From positions 1 through 52,555 of the forward strand of contig MSHJ01000017.1 of NCBI GenBank assembly GCA_001941065.1: a stretch of 52,555 nt of DNA, read 5' to 3'. The DNA comes from Alistipes sp. Zagget8. Its GTDB lineage: Bacteria; Bacteroidota; Bacteroidia; Bacteroidales; Rikenellaceae. A program made the translations under genes and the position numbers. Each line of letters starts with the position of its first letter. Within the stretch, counting starts at the first letter, position 1. Positions 17,168 through 24,607 of the stretch are shown here, piece after piece. A model generated the notes under the pieces. That model was not told the origin of the DNA and searched no databases. It saw nothing but the letters and a program-made list of their open reading frames with translations.

Positions 17168-17204
17168 GGTAGTATATTTCGTTCTCCGAACGAAATATAC
17201 TACC
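17168..17204. repeat. Perfect 17-bp-arm palindrome next to the LRR promoter
   Basis: GTAGTATATTTCGTTC, loop TCC, then the exact complement; with one further flanking G/C pair the stem is 17 bp. It lies between the eamA terminator and the -33 element of the LRR gene. It could be an operator, a repeat element or an extra terminator; there is no U tract after it. Confidence 0.8.
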
Positions 17205-17214
17205 TGCAACCCCG

Positions 17215-17251
17215 AAAACGCCCCTGCCGGGAGGTTCGGCAGGGGCGTTTG
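17215..17251 (-). terminator. Terminator of the minus-strand EamA gene
   Basis: Stem of 14 bp, AAACGCCCCTGCCG / CGGCAGGGGCGTTT, with a 7-nt loop; on the minus strand it is followed by TTTTCGG (stem end included). Placed 24 bp after the stop codon. Confidence 0.8.
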
Positions 17252-17274
17252 TTCTCGCAAAGAGGCGTTCGGGG

Positions 17275-18222
17275 TCAATGTCCGGATTTGGGATTTTGCT
17301 GTTTTTCGATCTCCAGCTGGGCGCGGGATTTCGACTTGGTCACCAGCCACACCCCGACGAAGACGCACAGCGCGGCCCCGGCTTTGGTGAATCCGAAGGT
17401 GTCGAGCCCCAGGGCCACGGTGAACAACACCGCCACGACGGGCTGCACATAATTGTACATCGACACGACCGTCGGCCGCAGGTGGTGCTGTGCCACGGGA
17501 ACCATCAGGTAGGAGAAGAACGTCGCCCCGACGACCACATAGGCGACTCCGGCCCAGATGCGCGGCGAAATCGCGGCGTAGTCCACCGCCGTCAGCGGAC
17601 GGTAGTAGATTGCCACGGCCACGACGGCCGCGAACAGAAACATCCATTTCATCGTCGTCACGGGCGAGTAGCGGACGATGACGTTGCGGAATGCGGTGAG
17701 GTAGGTGGCATAGCTGACGGCGCTGATGATGCAGAGCACGTCGCCCTTGACGCTCGACGTGTGGCCCGTGCCGTGCTGGCTCACGAGAATCAGTATCAGC
17801 GCCCCGGCGCATCCGAGGAATACGCCTCCGGCCTTGAGCCACGTGATGGGTTCGCGCAGGAACAGCGTCGCCAGCACCATGGTCAGCACGGGGACGATGG
17901 TGGCGATGATGGAGGTGTCGATGGGGGAGGTGAGCGACAGCCCCCAGAGGAAGAGCATCTGGTTGAGCTGGATGCCGAACACCGAGGCGAAGAACAGCAG
18001 TACGATGTCGCGCGGGGCGACCCGTTCGCGGGGGAGGAAGAGCGAGACGGTCCAGAACAGCAGCGCGGCGCCCACCATGCGGTAGACGCTCAGCGCGAAG
18101 GGGCTGATTCCCCCGGGATTCGTTTCGGACCAGAGTACGCTCTTGCCGATCGGGGCGTTGAGGCCCCAGACAATGTTCGCGGCCCACAGGGCCGCATGTC
18201 CTTTCAGTTTTCCTTTGTCCAT
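17275..18222 (-). CDS. EamA/DMT-family transporter (minus-strand member of a divergent pair)
   Basis: A 315-aa inner-membrane protein with about ten hydrophobic helices in two EamA repeats. The first repeat opens with HAALWAANIVWGLNAPIGK, and the second starts after about residue 160. The C-terminal end is charged (KSKSRAQLEIEKQQNPKSGH). Drug/metabolite transporters export amino acids, nucleobases or metabolites; the substrate is unknown. The ATG at 18222 is chosen because it begins the first helix and has a -7 box at 18245-18252. It is divergent from a paralogous transporter only 69 bp away. Confidence 0.88.
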   Translation of the reverse strand: MDKGKLKGHAALWAANIVWGLNAPIGKSVLWSETNPGGISPFALSVYRMVGAALLFWTVSLFLPRERVAPRDIVLLFFASVFGIQLNQMLFLWGLSLTSPIDTSIIATIVPVLTMVLATLFLREPITWLKAGGVFLGCAGALILILVSQHGTGHTSSVKGDVLCIISAVSYATYLTAFRNVIVRYSPVTTMKWMFLFAAVVAVAIYYRPLTAVDYAAISPRIWAGVAYVVVGATFFSYLMVPVAQHHLRPTVVSMYNYVQPVVAVLFTVALGLDTFGFTKAGAALCVFVGVWLVTKSKSRAQLEIEKQQNPKSGH

Positions 18223-18244
18223 TTTTGTCGCTGCTTTGACAGGA

Positions 18245-18252
18245 CAAAGGTA
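18245..18252 (-). promoter_or_regulatory. Putative -7 element of the minus-strand EamA gene
   Basis: TACCTTTG on the minus strand, 22 bp before the ATG at 18222. No TTTG at the -33 position. Confidence 0.5.
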
Positions 18253-18291
18253 GTGCAAAAAGCGGTGCGATAATTGCCCTGCATTCCTTTT

Positions 18292-19227
18292 GTGAGTAAA
18301 ACGCGCTATAATCTCGATCTGGTCTTCGCCAACGTCTTTTTCGGGGCGAATTTCTCGTTTTACGTCTCCCTCACGCGCAACTACCTCGACTTTCAGCAAA
18401 TCTTCATGCTTCAGGTGCTCTCGGCGGCGATTTTCTTCATCCCTTTCGCGCTCCTCTCGAAGCAGTCGTTCCGCATCACGTGGCGCGACGCCGGCAACAT
18501 CCTGATCGTCACGCTGCTGATCGTCTACGGCTGGATGTACATGCTGCTCTGGGGCTCGTCCTACACCACGCCTATCGACGCCTCGGTCATCGCCACGCTG
18601 GGCCCGGCCTTCACGCTGATTATGGACCACCTGATGCACCCGCGCAAATACATCCGGGCCCGCGTCGTGGGTGTGGTCTGTGCGTTGGTCGGGGCTGCGA
18701 TTCTGATCTTCAGCGACGGATTCTCGCTCACCCACGGCAGCCGTGCGCAGGGTAATCTGTTCGTGCTCGTCGCCGTGGTGGCCATCGCCATCAATACGGT
18801 GATTATCAAGCCGCAGCTCGAGAAACTGGGCACGCTGGTCGTGATGGGGTGGTATTACATCATCGGGCTGGCCATTACGGCCCCCTTCTTCTGGAAATAC
18901 ATCGCCCATGTGCCTTTCCTGCGCCTGCCGCTCTATGCGCAGGCCGAACTGGCTTATATCCTGATTCTGGGCACCGTGCTGCCGATGTACCTGCTCTACC
19001 GCGGCACGGAGAAACTCACCTCGGTGCATACGGCCCTCTACCGCTATATCCAGCCCGTGATTGCGGGCATCCTGGCTATTACGCGCGGACAGGCGCATTT
19101 CGATGCGGCGAACCTGACGGCGCTGGCCTTTATCTTCGCGGGGGTCGTGCTGGTCGTCGTGGGCTATAAATACTATGTCCGCCACGGGGAGGTGCAGCTG
19201 CGGTCCGACGGACGGCTGCCGCACTAA
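18292..19227 (+). CDS. EamA/DMT-family transporter (plus-strand member of a divergent pair)
   Basis: A 311-aa membrane protein with two EamA repeats and about ten helices. The first helix is in LDLVFANVFFGANFSFYVSL; the second repeat includes LFVLVAVVAIAINTVIIKPQ. It resembles its divergent neighbour in organisation (PIDASVIATLGPAFTLI versus PIDTSIIATIVPVLTMV), so the pair is an inverted duplication. A GTG at 18292 is the likely start; a TTG at 18274 is less likely. The stop overlaps the convergent thioesterase stop by 4 nt. Substrate unknown. Confidence 0.87.
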   Translation: MSKTRYNLDLVFANVFFGANFSFYVSLTRNYLDFQQIFMLQVLSAAIFFIPFALLSKQSFRITWRDAGNILIVTLLIVYGWMYMLLWGSSYTTPIDASVIATLGPAFTLIMDHLMHPRKYIRARVVGVVCALVGAAILIFSDGFSLTHGSRAQGNLFVLVAVVAIAINTVIIKPQLEKLGTLVVMGWYYIIGLAITAPFFWKYIAHVPFLRLPLYAQAELAYILILGTVLPMYLLYRGTEKLTSVHTALYRYIQPVIAGILAITRGQAHFDAANLTALAFIFAGVVLVVVGYKYYVRHGEVQLRSDGRLPH

Positions 19228-19619
19228 TCCGCGAGGAGCCGCCGGCGCCATTCGTCGGGCACGGGCTCGCTCCGCTGGCGGGCGAAATCGAAGACGACCA
19301 TCACCGAGCGGCTTTCGCTGCGGACCTCTCCGCCGACGAGCAGCTGCTGAAAGAGCGTCAGGCTCTTCGTCCCGACCCGTTCGCAGGTGGTCGTCACACG
19401 CACCGGGTCGTGCATCCGCACCTGCCCCACGTAGGAGGTTGAGGTCGAGACGGTGAGGATGCGCAGGTCTGCGAGCAGCACCTCCGCGCCCAGTATCTTT
19501 TCGTAATACTCCATCTTTCCCACGTCGAAATACATCTGCTGCGAGACGTTGTTCACGTGCTGGAACGGGTCGATGTCCGAGAACCGTTTCTGGATGGGGG
19601 TTTCGAGCGTGCGGGCCAT
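19224..19619 (-). CDS. Hotdog-fold acyl-CoA thioesterase
   Basis: A 131-aa protein of the 4-hydroxybenzoyl-CoA thioesterase / YbgC type. The N-terminal motif SDIDPFQHVNNVSQQMYFD contains Asp17, His21 and Asn23, the typical active-site region of this group. The rest follows the hotdog pattern, with RSVMVVFD near the C terminus. It probably hydrolyses short or medium acyl-CoA. It lies 1 bp after the Sua5/YrdC gene on the minus strand and shares an operon with it and the VOC gene. Confidence 0.88.
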   Translation of the reverse strand: MARTLETPIQKRFSDIDPFQHVNNVSQQMYFDVGKMEYYEKILGAEVLLADLRILTVSTSTSYVGQVRMHDPVRVTTTCERVGTKSLTLFQQLLVGGEVRSESRSVMVVFDFARQRSEPVPDEWRRRLLAD

Positions 19620-19620
19620 C

Positions 19621-20202
19621 TTATTCGCGGATGATCTTCACCTCGCCGCCTTCGCCGAAAGCGATGATCGCCGAAGCCTTGCGGGTGGGTTTGCCTTCGA
19701 AACGGGGATTGACGACGAAATCCACGCCGTCGACGATCTCCTGCGCCACGTCCTGCAGTCCCACGGGCGTCTCTTCGCCCGAGATGTTGGCCGATGTCGA
19801 GACGATCGGCCGTCCGAGGCCGCGCAGCATCCGGCGGCAGAATTCGTGGTCGGGGATGCGCACGCCGAGCGTCCCCTCGTCGGGGATGAGGTTTTCGGCG
19901 ACCCCCACGGCGCCCGGCAGGATGGCCGTCAGGGGGCTTGTCGCCAGCTCCATCACCTCGAAGGCGACGCCCGGAGCCTTGTTGACATAGCGCACGGTCA
20001 TGTCGGCCGAGGCGCACAAGACGAGCATCGACTTTTTGTTCTCGCTGCGTTTGAGCTTGTAGATGCGCTCCACGGCGGCGGCGTTCGTGGCGTCGCAGCC
20101 CAGTCCCCAGACCGTATCGGTGGGGTAGAGGATGATCCCGCCCGCCCGCATCACGCGCACGGCTTCGTCGACCTCCTTCTGCATGTCGGTTTCCTTCTGC
20201 AT
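19621..20202 (-). CDS. Sua5/YciO/YrdC-family protein, probable L-threonylcarbamoyladenylate synthase
   Basis: A 193-aa YrdC-domain protein. It has AGGIILYPTDTVWGLGCDATN near residue 20-40, KRSENKKSMLVLC (the basic ATP-binding segment), PGAVGVAENLIPDEGTLGVRIPDH and RPIVSTSANISGEE, all family signatures. The enzyme makes threonylcarbamoyl-AMP for the t6A37 modification of ANN-decoding tRNAs. Two in-frame starts, at 20202 and 20184, arise from an 18-nt tandem repeat (MQKETD / MQKEVD). It is 6 bp after the VOC gene. A YciO-type paralogue without tRNA function cannot be excluded. Confidence 0.88.
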   Translation of the reverse strand: MQKETDMQKEVDEAVRVMRAGGIILYPTDTVWGLGCDATNAAAVERIYKLKRSENKKSMLVLCASADMTVRYVNKAPGVAFEVMELATSPLTAILPGAVGVAENLIPDEGTLGVRIPDHEFCRRMLRGLGRPIVSTSANISGEETPVGLQDVAQEIVDGVDFVVNPRFEGKPTRKASAIIAFGEGGEVKIIRE

Positions 20203-20208
20203 GACCGG

Positions 20209-20589
20209 TTATTTCAAAGGTAGGATTTCGATCCAGTAATCGTCCGGGTCGTTGATAAAGTAAAGTCCCATGTCGCGATTTTCGAAGCAGACGCACCCCA
20301 TCGAGCGGTGGTATTCGCGGATGGCGTCGTAATCGCCCTCGACGCGCATGCAGAGGTGGCTCTCGTTCTCGCCCAGTTCGTAGGGCGTTGCGGCGTGGTC
20401 GCGCAGCCACGTCAGTTCGAGGCGGAACGGGGTCTGCCCGTCGCCGAGATACACCAGCACGAACGATCCGTCGGAGGCCTCCTTGCGGCCGACCTCCTTC
20501 AGTCCGAGCGCCTTGCCGTAGAAGGCGAGGCTGCGGGCGAGGTCCGTGACATTGATATTGAAATGGTCGAAACGGCTTTTGATTTCCAT
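20209..20589 (-). CDS. VOC-family (glyoxalase/bleomycin-resistance fold) protein
   Basis: A 126-aa single vicinal-oxygen-chelate protein. The N terminus RFDHFNINVTDLARSLAFYGKALGLKEV places the first metal His early, FRLELTWLRD follows, HLCMRVEGDY gives the second module, and YFINDPDDYWIEILPL gives the terminal Glu ligand. These features resemble lactoylglutathione lyase (GloA), but the substrate is not certain in an organism that may lack glutathione. It is first in an operon with the Sua5/YrdC and thioesterase genes, with a -7 box at 20613-20620. Confidence 0.87.
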   Translation of the reverse strand: MEIKSRFDHFNINVTDLARSLAFYGKALGLKEVGRKEASDGSFVLVYLGDGQTPFRLELTWLRDHAATPYELGENESHLCMRVEGDYDAIREYHRSMGCVCFENRDMGLYFINDPDDYWIEILPLK

Positions 20590-20612
20590 ATTCTATAAGG
20601 TATTATACGGCG

Positions 20613-20620
20613 CAAAATTA
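20613..20620 (-). promoter_or_regulatory. Putative -7 element of the VOC-YrdC-thioesterase operon
   Basis: TAATTTTG on the minus strand, 23 bp before the ATG at 20589. Confidence 0.45.
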
Positions 20621-20672
20621 CATAAATATAGTGAAATTCCGTCTCTTCCGCCGATATTTCTTTGCCCGGACA

Positions 20673-20703
20673 TTTGGATGCTGCGATTTTTTGTTTACTT
20701 TTG
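20673..20703 (+). promoter_or_regulatory. Consensus promoter of the sialate O-acetylesterase gene
   Basis: TTTG (20673-20676), a 19-bp spacer and TACTTTTG (20696-20703) match the Bacteroidetes consensus exactly, 30 bp before the ATG. Confidence 0.75.
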
Positions 20704-20733
20704 TCTTAACCAATACTTAAACGATTAAGCTAT

Positions 20734-22290
20734 ATGAAAAAACTCTATTTTGTGCTTGTTGCCGTGTTTGCGCTCCTTGCAGGCTGCTCCTCCGAGAAGG
20801 GCGACTCGCCCGAAGACGGGGTTGAAGGGACATTCCGGCTGCATAGTTTCCTGCAGGACGGCATGGTGATCCAGCAGAACCAGCCGTTCCGCCTGTGGGG
20901 CAAGGCCTCCGCCGCCAACGTGAAGATCACCGCGAAGGCGAGCTGGGCCGACCGGGAATATACCTGCAAGGCCGGTGCGGACGGCACGTGGGTGCTGGAA
21001 ATTCCGGTCACAGCGGCGCCTTCGGACAATGCTCCGCAGTCGATCGTGGTCTCCACGCCGCTCCAGAAAACAGCCTTGCGCGACCTGCTGATCGGCGAGG
21101 TGTGGCTGCTGGGCGGGCAGTCGAACATGGCTTTCGCCATGGGGCAGGTGCTCAACGCCTCTGCCGAGATCAGCGCCGCGGATTATCCGAACATTCGCTT
21201 TTACACCGTGCAGCCTTCGAATACGGCCGACCCGATCTTCGACTGGGAGCGCGACATGCCCGCACCCTATGGCCAATGGTACTCCACGAGTCCCGCGACG
21301 GCCGGAGCCCAGAGCGCCGTGGGCTACTATTTCGGACGGATGCTCCACCAGGAGCTGGGTGTGCCCGTCGGACTGGTTAACACCTCCAACGGCGGCGCCA
21401 CGGCGCAGGCCTATACGCCGCTCGAGGCCCTCGAAGGCGACAGCCGGCTGAATACGGCTTTCGTCGATCCTTACAAGGCCAATCCCAATATGAACGTGCT
21501 GGTGCGTCCCGCCGAACTCTACAACAGCATGGTCCACCCGCTGCTACCCCTGTCGGTTCGCGGCGTGGCGTGGTACCAGGGCGAGGGCAACTGGGACAAC
21601 TATCCGATCTATCCCCTGCTGATGAAGACGCTCATCAACGCGTGGCGGCGCAATTTCGCCAGCAGCGAGATGCCTTTCTATTACGTGCAGATCGCTCCGT
21701 GGGGTTTCGACGGGGACACCTCCTCGCAGGATTGGTTCTATACGCAGAGCGTCCATATCGGTTACGCCTACCAGCGGGAGGCGCAGTCGCTGACCCGCGA
21801 GCAGGTTTCCCACTCGGGGATGGCCGTGACGATGGACGTGGGCGACCCCGACGACATCCATCCCACGAACAAGCGGCCTGTGGGCGAGCGTCTGGCGCGT
21901 CTGGCGCTCAACCAGACCTACGGACGCAGCGACGTGCGCTGTCTCGGGCCGCGCTACAACAGCCTGAAGGTCGAGAACGGCGTGGTGAAACTCCTTTTCG
22001 ACCATGCCGAAGGGCTGAAAACCAACGACGGACAGGCCCCGAGATATTTTTACGTGGCATCCGCCGCCGGACAACCGCACCGGTTCTATCCCGCCACAGC
22101 CGAAATACACGGTTCGGAGGTGTGGCTCACCTGCCCCGACGTGGTGAAGGCCTCGACCGCGGCGGCTGATATCGCCGTGCGCTATGCCTTCCTGCTCTAT
22201 CCGACGACCAATCTCGAAAACGGCACGGGGCTTCCTGCCGAGCCGTTCCGCACCGACGACTGGTCCACGGACATCAGTTATGTCTATTAG
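20734..22290 (+). CDS. Sialate O-acetylesterase-family lipoprotein
   Basis: A 518-aa lipoprotein with lipobox LLAGC (Cys18), followed by an SSEKGD segment that may act as a surface-export signal. The SASA domain has GGQSNMAF with nucleophile Ser130, NTSNGGATAQAY, WYQGEGNWDNYP, and DPDDIHPTNKRPVGERLA carrying the Asp/His pair. These enzymes remove O-acetyl groups from sialic acid or from other glycans such as xylan. No sialidase, transporter or SusCD pair is near, so the target glycan is open. It has its own consensus promoter. Confidence 0.92.
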   Translation: MKKLYFVLVAVFALLAGCSSEKGDSPEDGVEGTFRLHSFLQDGMVIQQNQPFRLWGKASAANVKITAKASWADREYTCKAGADGTWVLEIPVTAAPSDNAPQSIVVSTPLQKTALRDLLIGEVWLLGGQSNMAFAMGQVLNASAEISAADYPNIRFYTVQPSNTADPIFDWERDMPAPYGQWYSTSPATAGAQSAVGYYFGRMLHQELGVPVGLVNTSNGGATAQAYTPLEALEGDSRLNTAFVDPYKANPNMNVLVRPAELYNSMVHPLLPLSVRGVAWYQGEGNWDNYPIYPLLMKTLINAWRRNFASSEMPFYYVQIAPWGFDGDTSSQDWFYTQSVHIGYAYQREAQSLTREQVSHSGMAVTMDVGDPDDIHPTNKRPVGERLARLALNQTYGRSDVRCLGPRYNSLKVENGVVKLLFDHAEGLKTNDGQAPRYFYVASAAGQPHRFYPATAEIHGSEVWLTCPDVVKASTAAADIAVRYAFLLYPTTNLENGTGLPAEPFRTDDWSTDISYVY

Positions 22291-22346
22291 CGGGCCGGGG
22301 ACGAATATTTTTGAAAGAGATTACCGTTTTTTTTCTGCGAATTTTA

Positions 22347-22354
22347 TACCTTTG
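22347..22354 (+). promoter_or_regulatory. Putative -7 element of yebC
   Basis: TACCTTTG, 36 bp before the yebC ATG, with a T-rich tract upstream in place of a clear TTTG. Confidence 0.5.
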
Positions 22355-22390
22355 CACCACGAAAGAAAAAACTGAAAAAACGATAATCGT

Positions 22391-23116
22391 ATGGGAAGAG
22401 CCTTTGAGTATCGCAAAGCGCGAAAAATGAAGCGTTGGGGGCACATGGCCCGTGTCTTCACCAAGCTGGGAAAAGAGATCGAAATCGCCGTGAAAGCCGG
22501 AGGTCCCGATGCTTCGGCGAACACCCGCCTGCGCATTCTGATCCAGAACGCCAAGGCCGAGAACATGCCCAAGGAGAACATCGAGCGTGCCATCAAGCGT
22601 GCCACCGAGAAGGATGCCGCCGATTATAAGGAGGTTATCTACGAAGGATACGGCCCCAACGGCATCGCGTTCCTCGTCGAGACCGCCACGGACAACACCA
22701 ACCGGACGGTGGCCAACGTGCGCATGTATTTCAACAAGTGCGGCGGCACGCTGGGCAACAGCGGTTCGGTAGGCTTCATGTTCGAGCACAAATGTGTCTT
22801 CAAGTTCCGCGCCGCCGAGGGTGTCGATCCCGAGGAGCTGGAGCTGGAGATGATCGACCTGGGCGTCGACGAGTTCTATCCCGAGGAGGACGGCATCACG
22901 GTCTACGCTCCCTACGAGTCCTTCGGCGCCATCCATAAATGGCTCGACGACAAGGGTTTCGAGATCGTATCCGGCGAGTCGGTGCGCATCCCGACCGACG
23001 TGAAGGAGCTCGACGCCGAGGGCCGCGAGTCGGTCGAGAAGCTGGTCGAGAAACTCGAGGACGACGACGATGTGGTGAACGTTTACCACACGATGAAGGA
23101 GGCCGAAGAAGAGTAG
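22391..23116 (+). CDS. YebC/PmpR-family protein
   Basis: A 241-aa protein matching the YebC/PmpR family from end to end: MGRAFEYRKARKMKRWGHMARVF at the N terminus, KAGGPDASANTRLRILIQNAKAENMPKENIERAI in the first domain, and YEGYGPNGIAFLVE..TDNTNRTVANVR in the middle. Members are described as transcriptional regulators, and more recently as translation factors that relieve ribosome stalling at difficult motifs. Cytoplasmic. It ends one base before palindrome copy B and faces the rubrerythrin-like gene. Confidence 0.94.
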   Translation: MGRAFEYRKARKMKRWGHMARVFTKLGKEIEIAVKAGGPDASANTRLRILIQNAKAENMPKENIERAIKRATEKDAADYKEVIYEGYGPNGIAFLVETATDNTNRTVANVRMYFNKCGGTLGNSGSVGFMFEHKCVFKFRAAEGVDPEELELEMIDLGVDEFYPEEDGITVYAPYESFGAIHKWLDDKGFEIVSGESVRIPTDVKELDAEGRESVEKLVEKLEDDDDVVNVYHTMKEAEEE

Positions 23117-23233
23117 GTTTTCGATGATTGCGGCGCACCTGCCGCGCAACATGGTTCAAATCCCCGAACGGGACGTACTCCGGTACTGTCCGTTCGGGGA
23201 TTTTTCACGATACGCGGCATCTGCGCCGCACGG
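23117..23233. repeat. Long imperfect palindrome, copy B
   Basis: Begins directly after the yebC TAG with the same 30 nt as copy A apart from small changes. The inner stem ATCCCCGAACGG / CCGTTCGGGGAT is perfect around the centre GTACTCCGGTAC, and the GCGGCGCA / TGCGCCGC arm is intact. The outer GTTTTCGAT has no partner at the 3' end, unlike copy A. Confidence 0.75.
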
Positions 23234-23256
23234 ACCCTCCCCGCCTCTCAGGCGGG
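23234..23256 (-). terminator. Weak hairpin after the rubrerythrin-like gene
   Basis: CCCGCC-TCTCA-GGCGGG, directly after the minus-strand stop codon and with no U tract on either side. It abuts palindrome copy B. Confidence 0.35.
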
Positions 23257-23910
23257 TTAGAATTGCACGAACCGTTCGTTGCCGGTGAAGCAGAGCGGGC
23301 AGTAATAGTCGAGACGCTCCGCCGCGTAGATGTTGCCGCACTCCGGGCATACGAAGAACCGGCAGCTGTCCGGATTGTGCTTCCCGGTATGCAGGCAGCG
23401 CTCCATCAGGACGGCGTTCCGCAGGTCCAGGGCGGATGCCCGGACCAGTATCCGCGCCGCATAGCGGTTGCCTTTGCGCATGGCGCGGTCGATTTCCGCA
23501 CCGTGCCGTTCGCGGAGTCCCCGGTGTTCGTAGGCGATGCTCCGTTCCAGGTTGTCGTCGGTCGTGCCTCCGAAGAGGACGATCCGGACCGGGGGCGTGT
23601 AGCTGCCGCCCAGATGCAGGATAGCCTCCGCGCAGTTGTGCTCCTGCAGCCGTTCGGAGTAGGCCATGGCCCGGAACAGCCGTTCGGCTTCGGGGCGGTT
23701 TTCCCCGGCGGCGATCGTCGCGAAATTGTCGTACAGCACCGATTTGACGTGCTTGCGGCGGCAGCAGGCGTCGAGGTCCGTGAGCGTTTCGGTCCACGGC
23801 GAGGCTTTCACGGTCCGGGGCGGGCGCGTCGCCGCGCCGTACAGCCAGGCGAGGATGCCCGCCGATGCCGCGAACAGCAGGAGTATCAGGACCAGACGCA
23901 ATTTCATCAT
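23257..23910 (-). CDS. Membrane-anchored rubrerythrin-like protein with C-terminal zinc/iron ribbon
   Basis: A 217-aa protein. An N-terminal transmembrane helix (LRLVLILLLFAASAGILAWLYG) is followed by a helical domain resembling rubrerythrin (VLYDNFATIAAGENRPEAERLFRAMAYSERLQEHN) and a C-terminal four-Cys rubredoxin-like ribbon, CPECGN...YYCPLC. By eye, some diiron ligands are changed: the first Glu position is Lys/Arg and the first ExxH reads ERLQ, so peroxidase activity is doubtful. ATG at 23910 or 23907 both start just before the helix. It is divergent from the small lipoprotein gene. Role in oxidative stress is an inference from the family. Confidence 0.75.
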   Translation of the reverse strand: MMKLRLVLILLLFAASAGILAWLYGAATRPPRTVKASPWTETLTDLDACCRRKHVKSVLYDNFATIAAGENRPEAERLFRAMAYSERLQEHNCAEAILHLGGSYTPPVRIVLFGGTTDDNLERSIAYEHRGLRERHGAEIDRAMRKGNRYAARILVRASALDLRNAVLMERCLHTGKHNPDSCRFFVCPECGNIYAAERLDYYCPLCFTGNERFVQF

Positions 23911-24006
23911 GTCGTACGATTGGGGAGAATGCAGACCGGGAGGTGCATTTTTTATGCCAACGGCGGGCGTTTTCATCCGCTGGCGGGGGATTTTTCACCC
24001 GGGGGC

Positions 24007-24037
24007 TTTGGATTTCGGATTTCAAAACCTATATTTG
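24007..24037 (+). promoter_or_regulatory. Consensus promoter of the small lipoprotein gene
   Basis: TTTG (24007-24010), 19-bp spacer, TATATTTG (24030-24037): an exact match to the Bacteroidetes consensus, 44 bp before the ATG at 24082. Confidence 0.75.
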
Positions 24038-24081
24038 TGAACTGCCTCCGCGGCAAACCAGATGCGGGGCGGACGAAATGG

Positions 24082-24537
24082 ATGAAACAGGGATTGAAAA
24101 TTTGTGTCGTCGCGGCGCTGGCCTTCCTGATGGCCGGCTGCGGCGGAAGCGATAAAAAGAAGGAGGAGCCGACCAATTACGACGGCTGGATGCTCGCCCG
24201 CTGGGACGACAGTACGGACCTTTCCGGCAAGGTTTTCCTGCAGCTCAACGAGGATATGACCTTCACGCTTTACCAGTGTATCGACACCCCCGGCTATCAG
24301 AAACTGACCGGCACTTATACCAAGGAGGGGCAGGTCCTTTCGGGGACCTATTCCGGCGGTACGCCGTGGGAGAGCAGCTATGCCATCGAAAAGCAGACGG
24401 CGACCGAACTGCAGCTGCGGTCGGAGACGAACGACATCGTTTCGCTCTATACCGCCGTGGAGATTCCGGCCTATGCGAAGGACGGGGTCGTGGGCGCCGG
24501 GGTGCGTTCTTCGGGCGCCGCAAAGCCGTTCCTCTGA
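24082..24537 (+). CDS. Small lipoprotein of unknown function
   Basis: A 151-aa protein with lipobox LMAGC (Cys20) followed by GGSDKKKEE. The mature part, about 130 residues, has alternating polar and aromatic segments (FLQLNEDMTFTLYQ, KLTGTYTKEGQVLSGTYSGG, WESSYAIEKQTATELQLRS) typical of a small lipocalin-like beta barrel as seen in Bacteroides lipoproteins. I cannot assign a named family with certainty. The ATG at 24082 is supported by the signal peptide and promoter. A bidirectional terminator follows. Confidence 0.82.
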   Translation: MKQGLKICVVAALAFLMAGCGGSDKKKEEPTNYDGWMLARWDDSTDLSGKVFLQLNEDMTFTLYQCIDTPGYQKLTGTYTKEGQVLSGTYSGGTPWESSYAIEKQTATELQLRSETNDIVSLYTAVEIPAYAKDGVVGAGVRSSGAAKPFL

Positions 24538-24555
24538 CACGCCGCCCGGACAATG

Positions 24556-24591
24556 AAAAAGCGGATTCTCTGTGAGAGAATCCGCTTTTTT
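24556..24591. terminator. Bidirectional terminator between the small lipoprotein and pgi
   Basis: 16-bp stem AAAAAGCGGATTCTCT / AGAGAATCCGCTTTTT with a GTG loop; T-rich on both strands, between convergent genes. Confidence 0.9.
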
Positions 24592-24607
24592 CGGATGCCG
24601 CAAAGAC

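Noticed and set aside
17275..19251. 658-codon minus-strand frame that begins upstream of the EamA gene
   Set aside because: The first 343 codons are antisense to the divergent transporter; the promoter and first helix fix the start at 18222.
24556..24591. Mobile-element inverted repeat
   Set aside because: The symmetrical stem with A and T tails between convergent genes is an ordinary bidirectional terminator.
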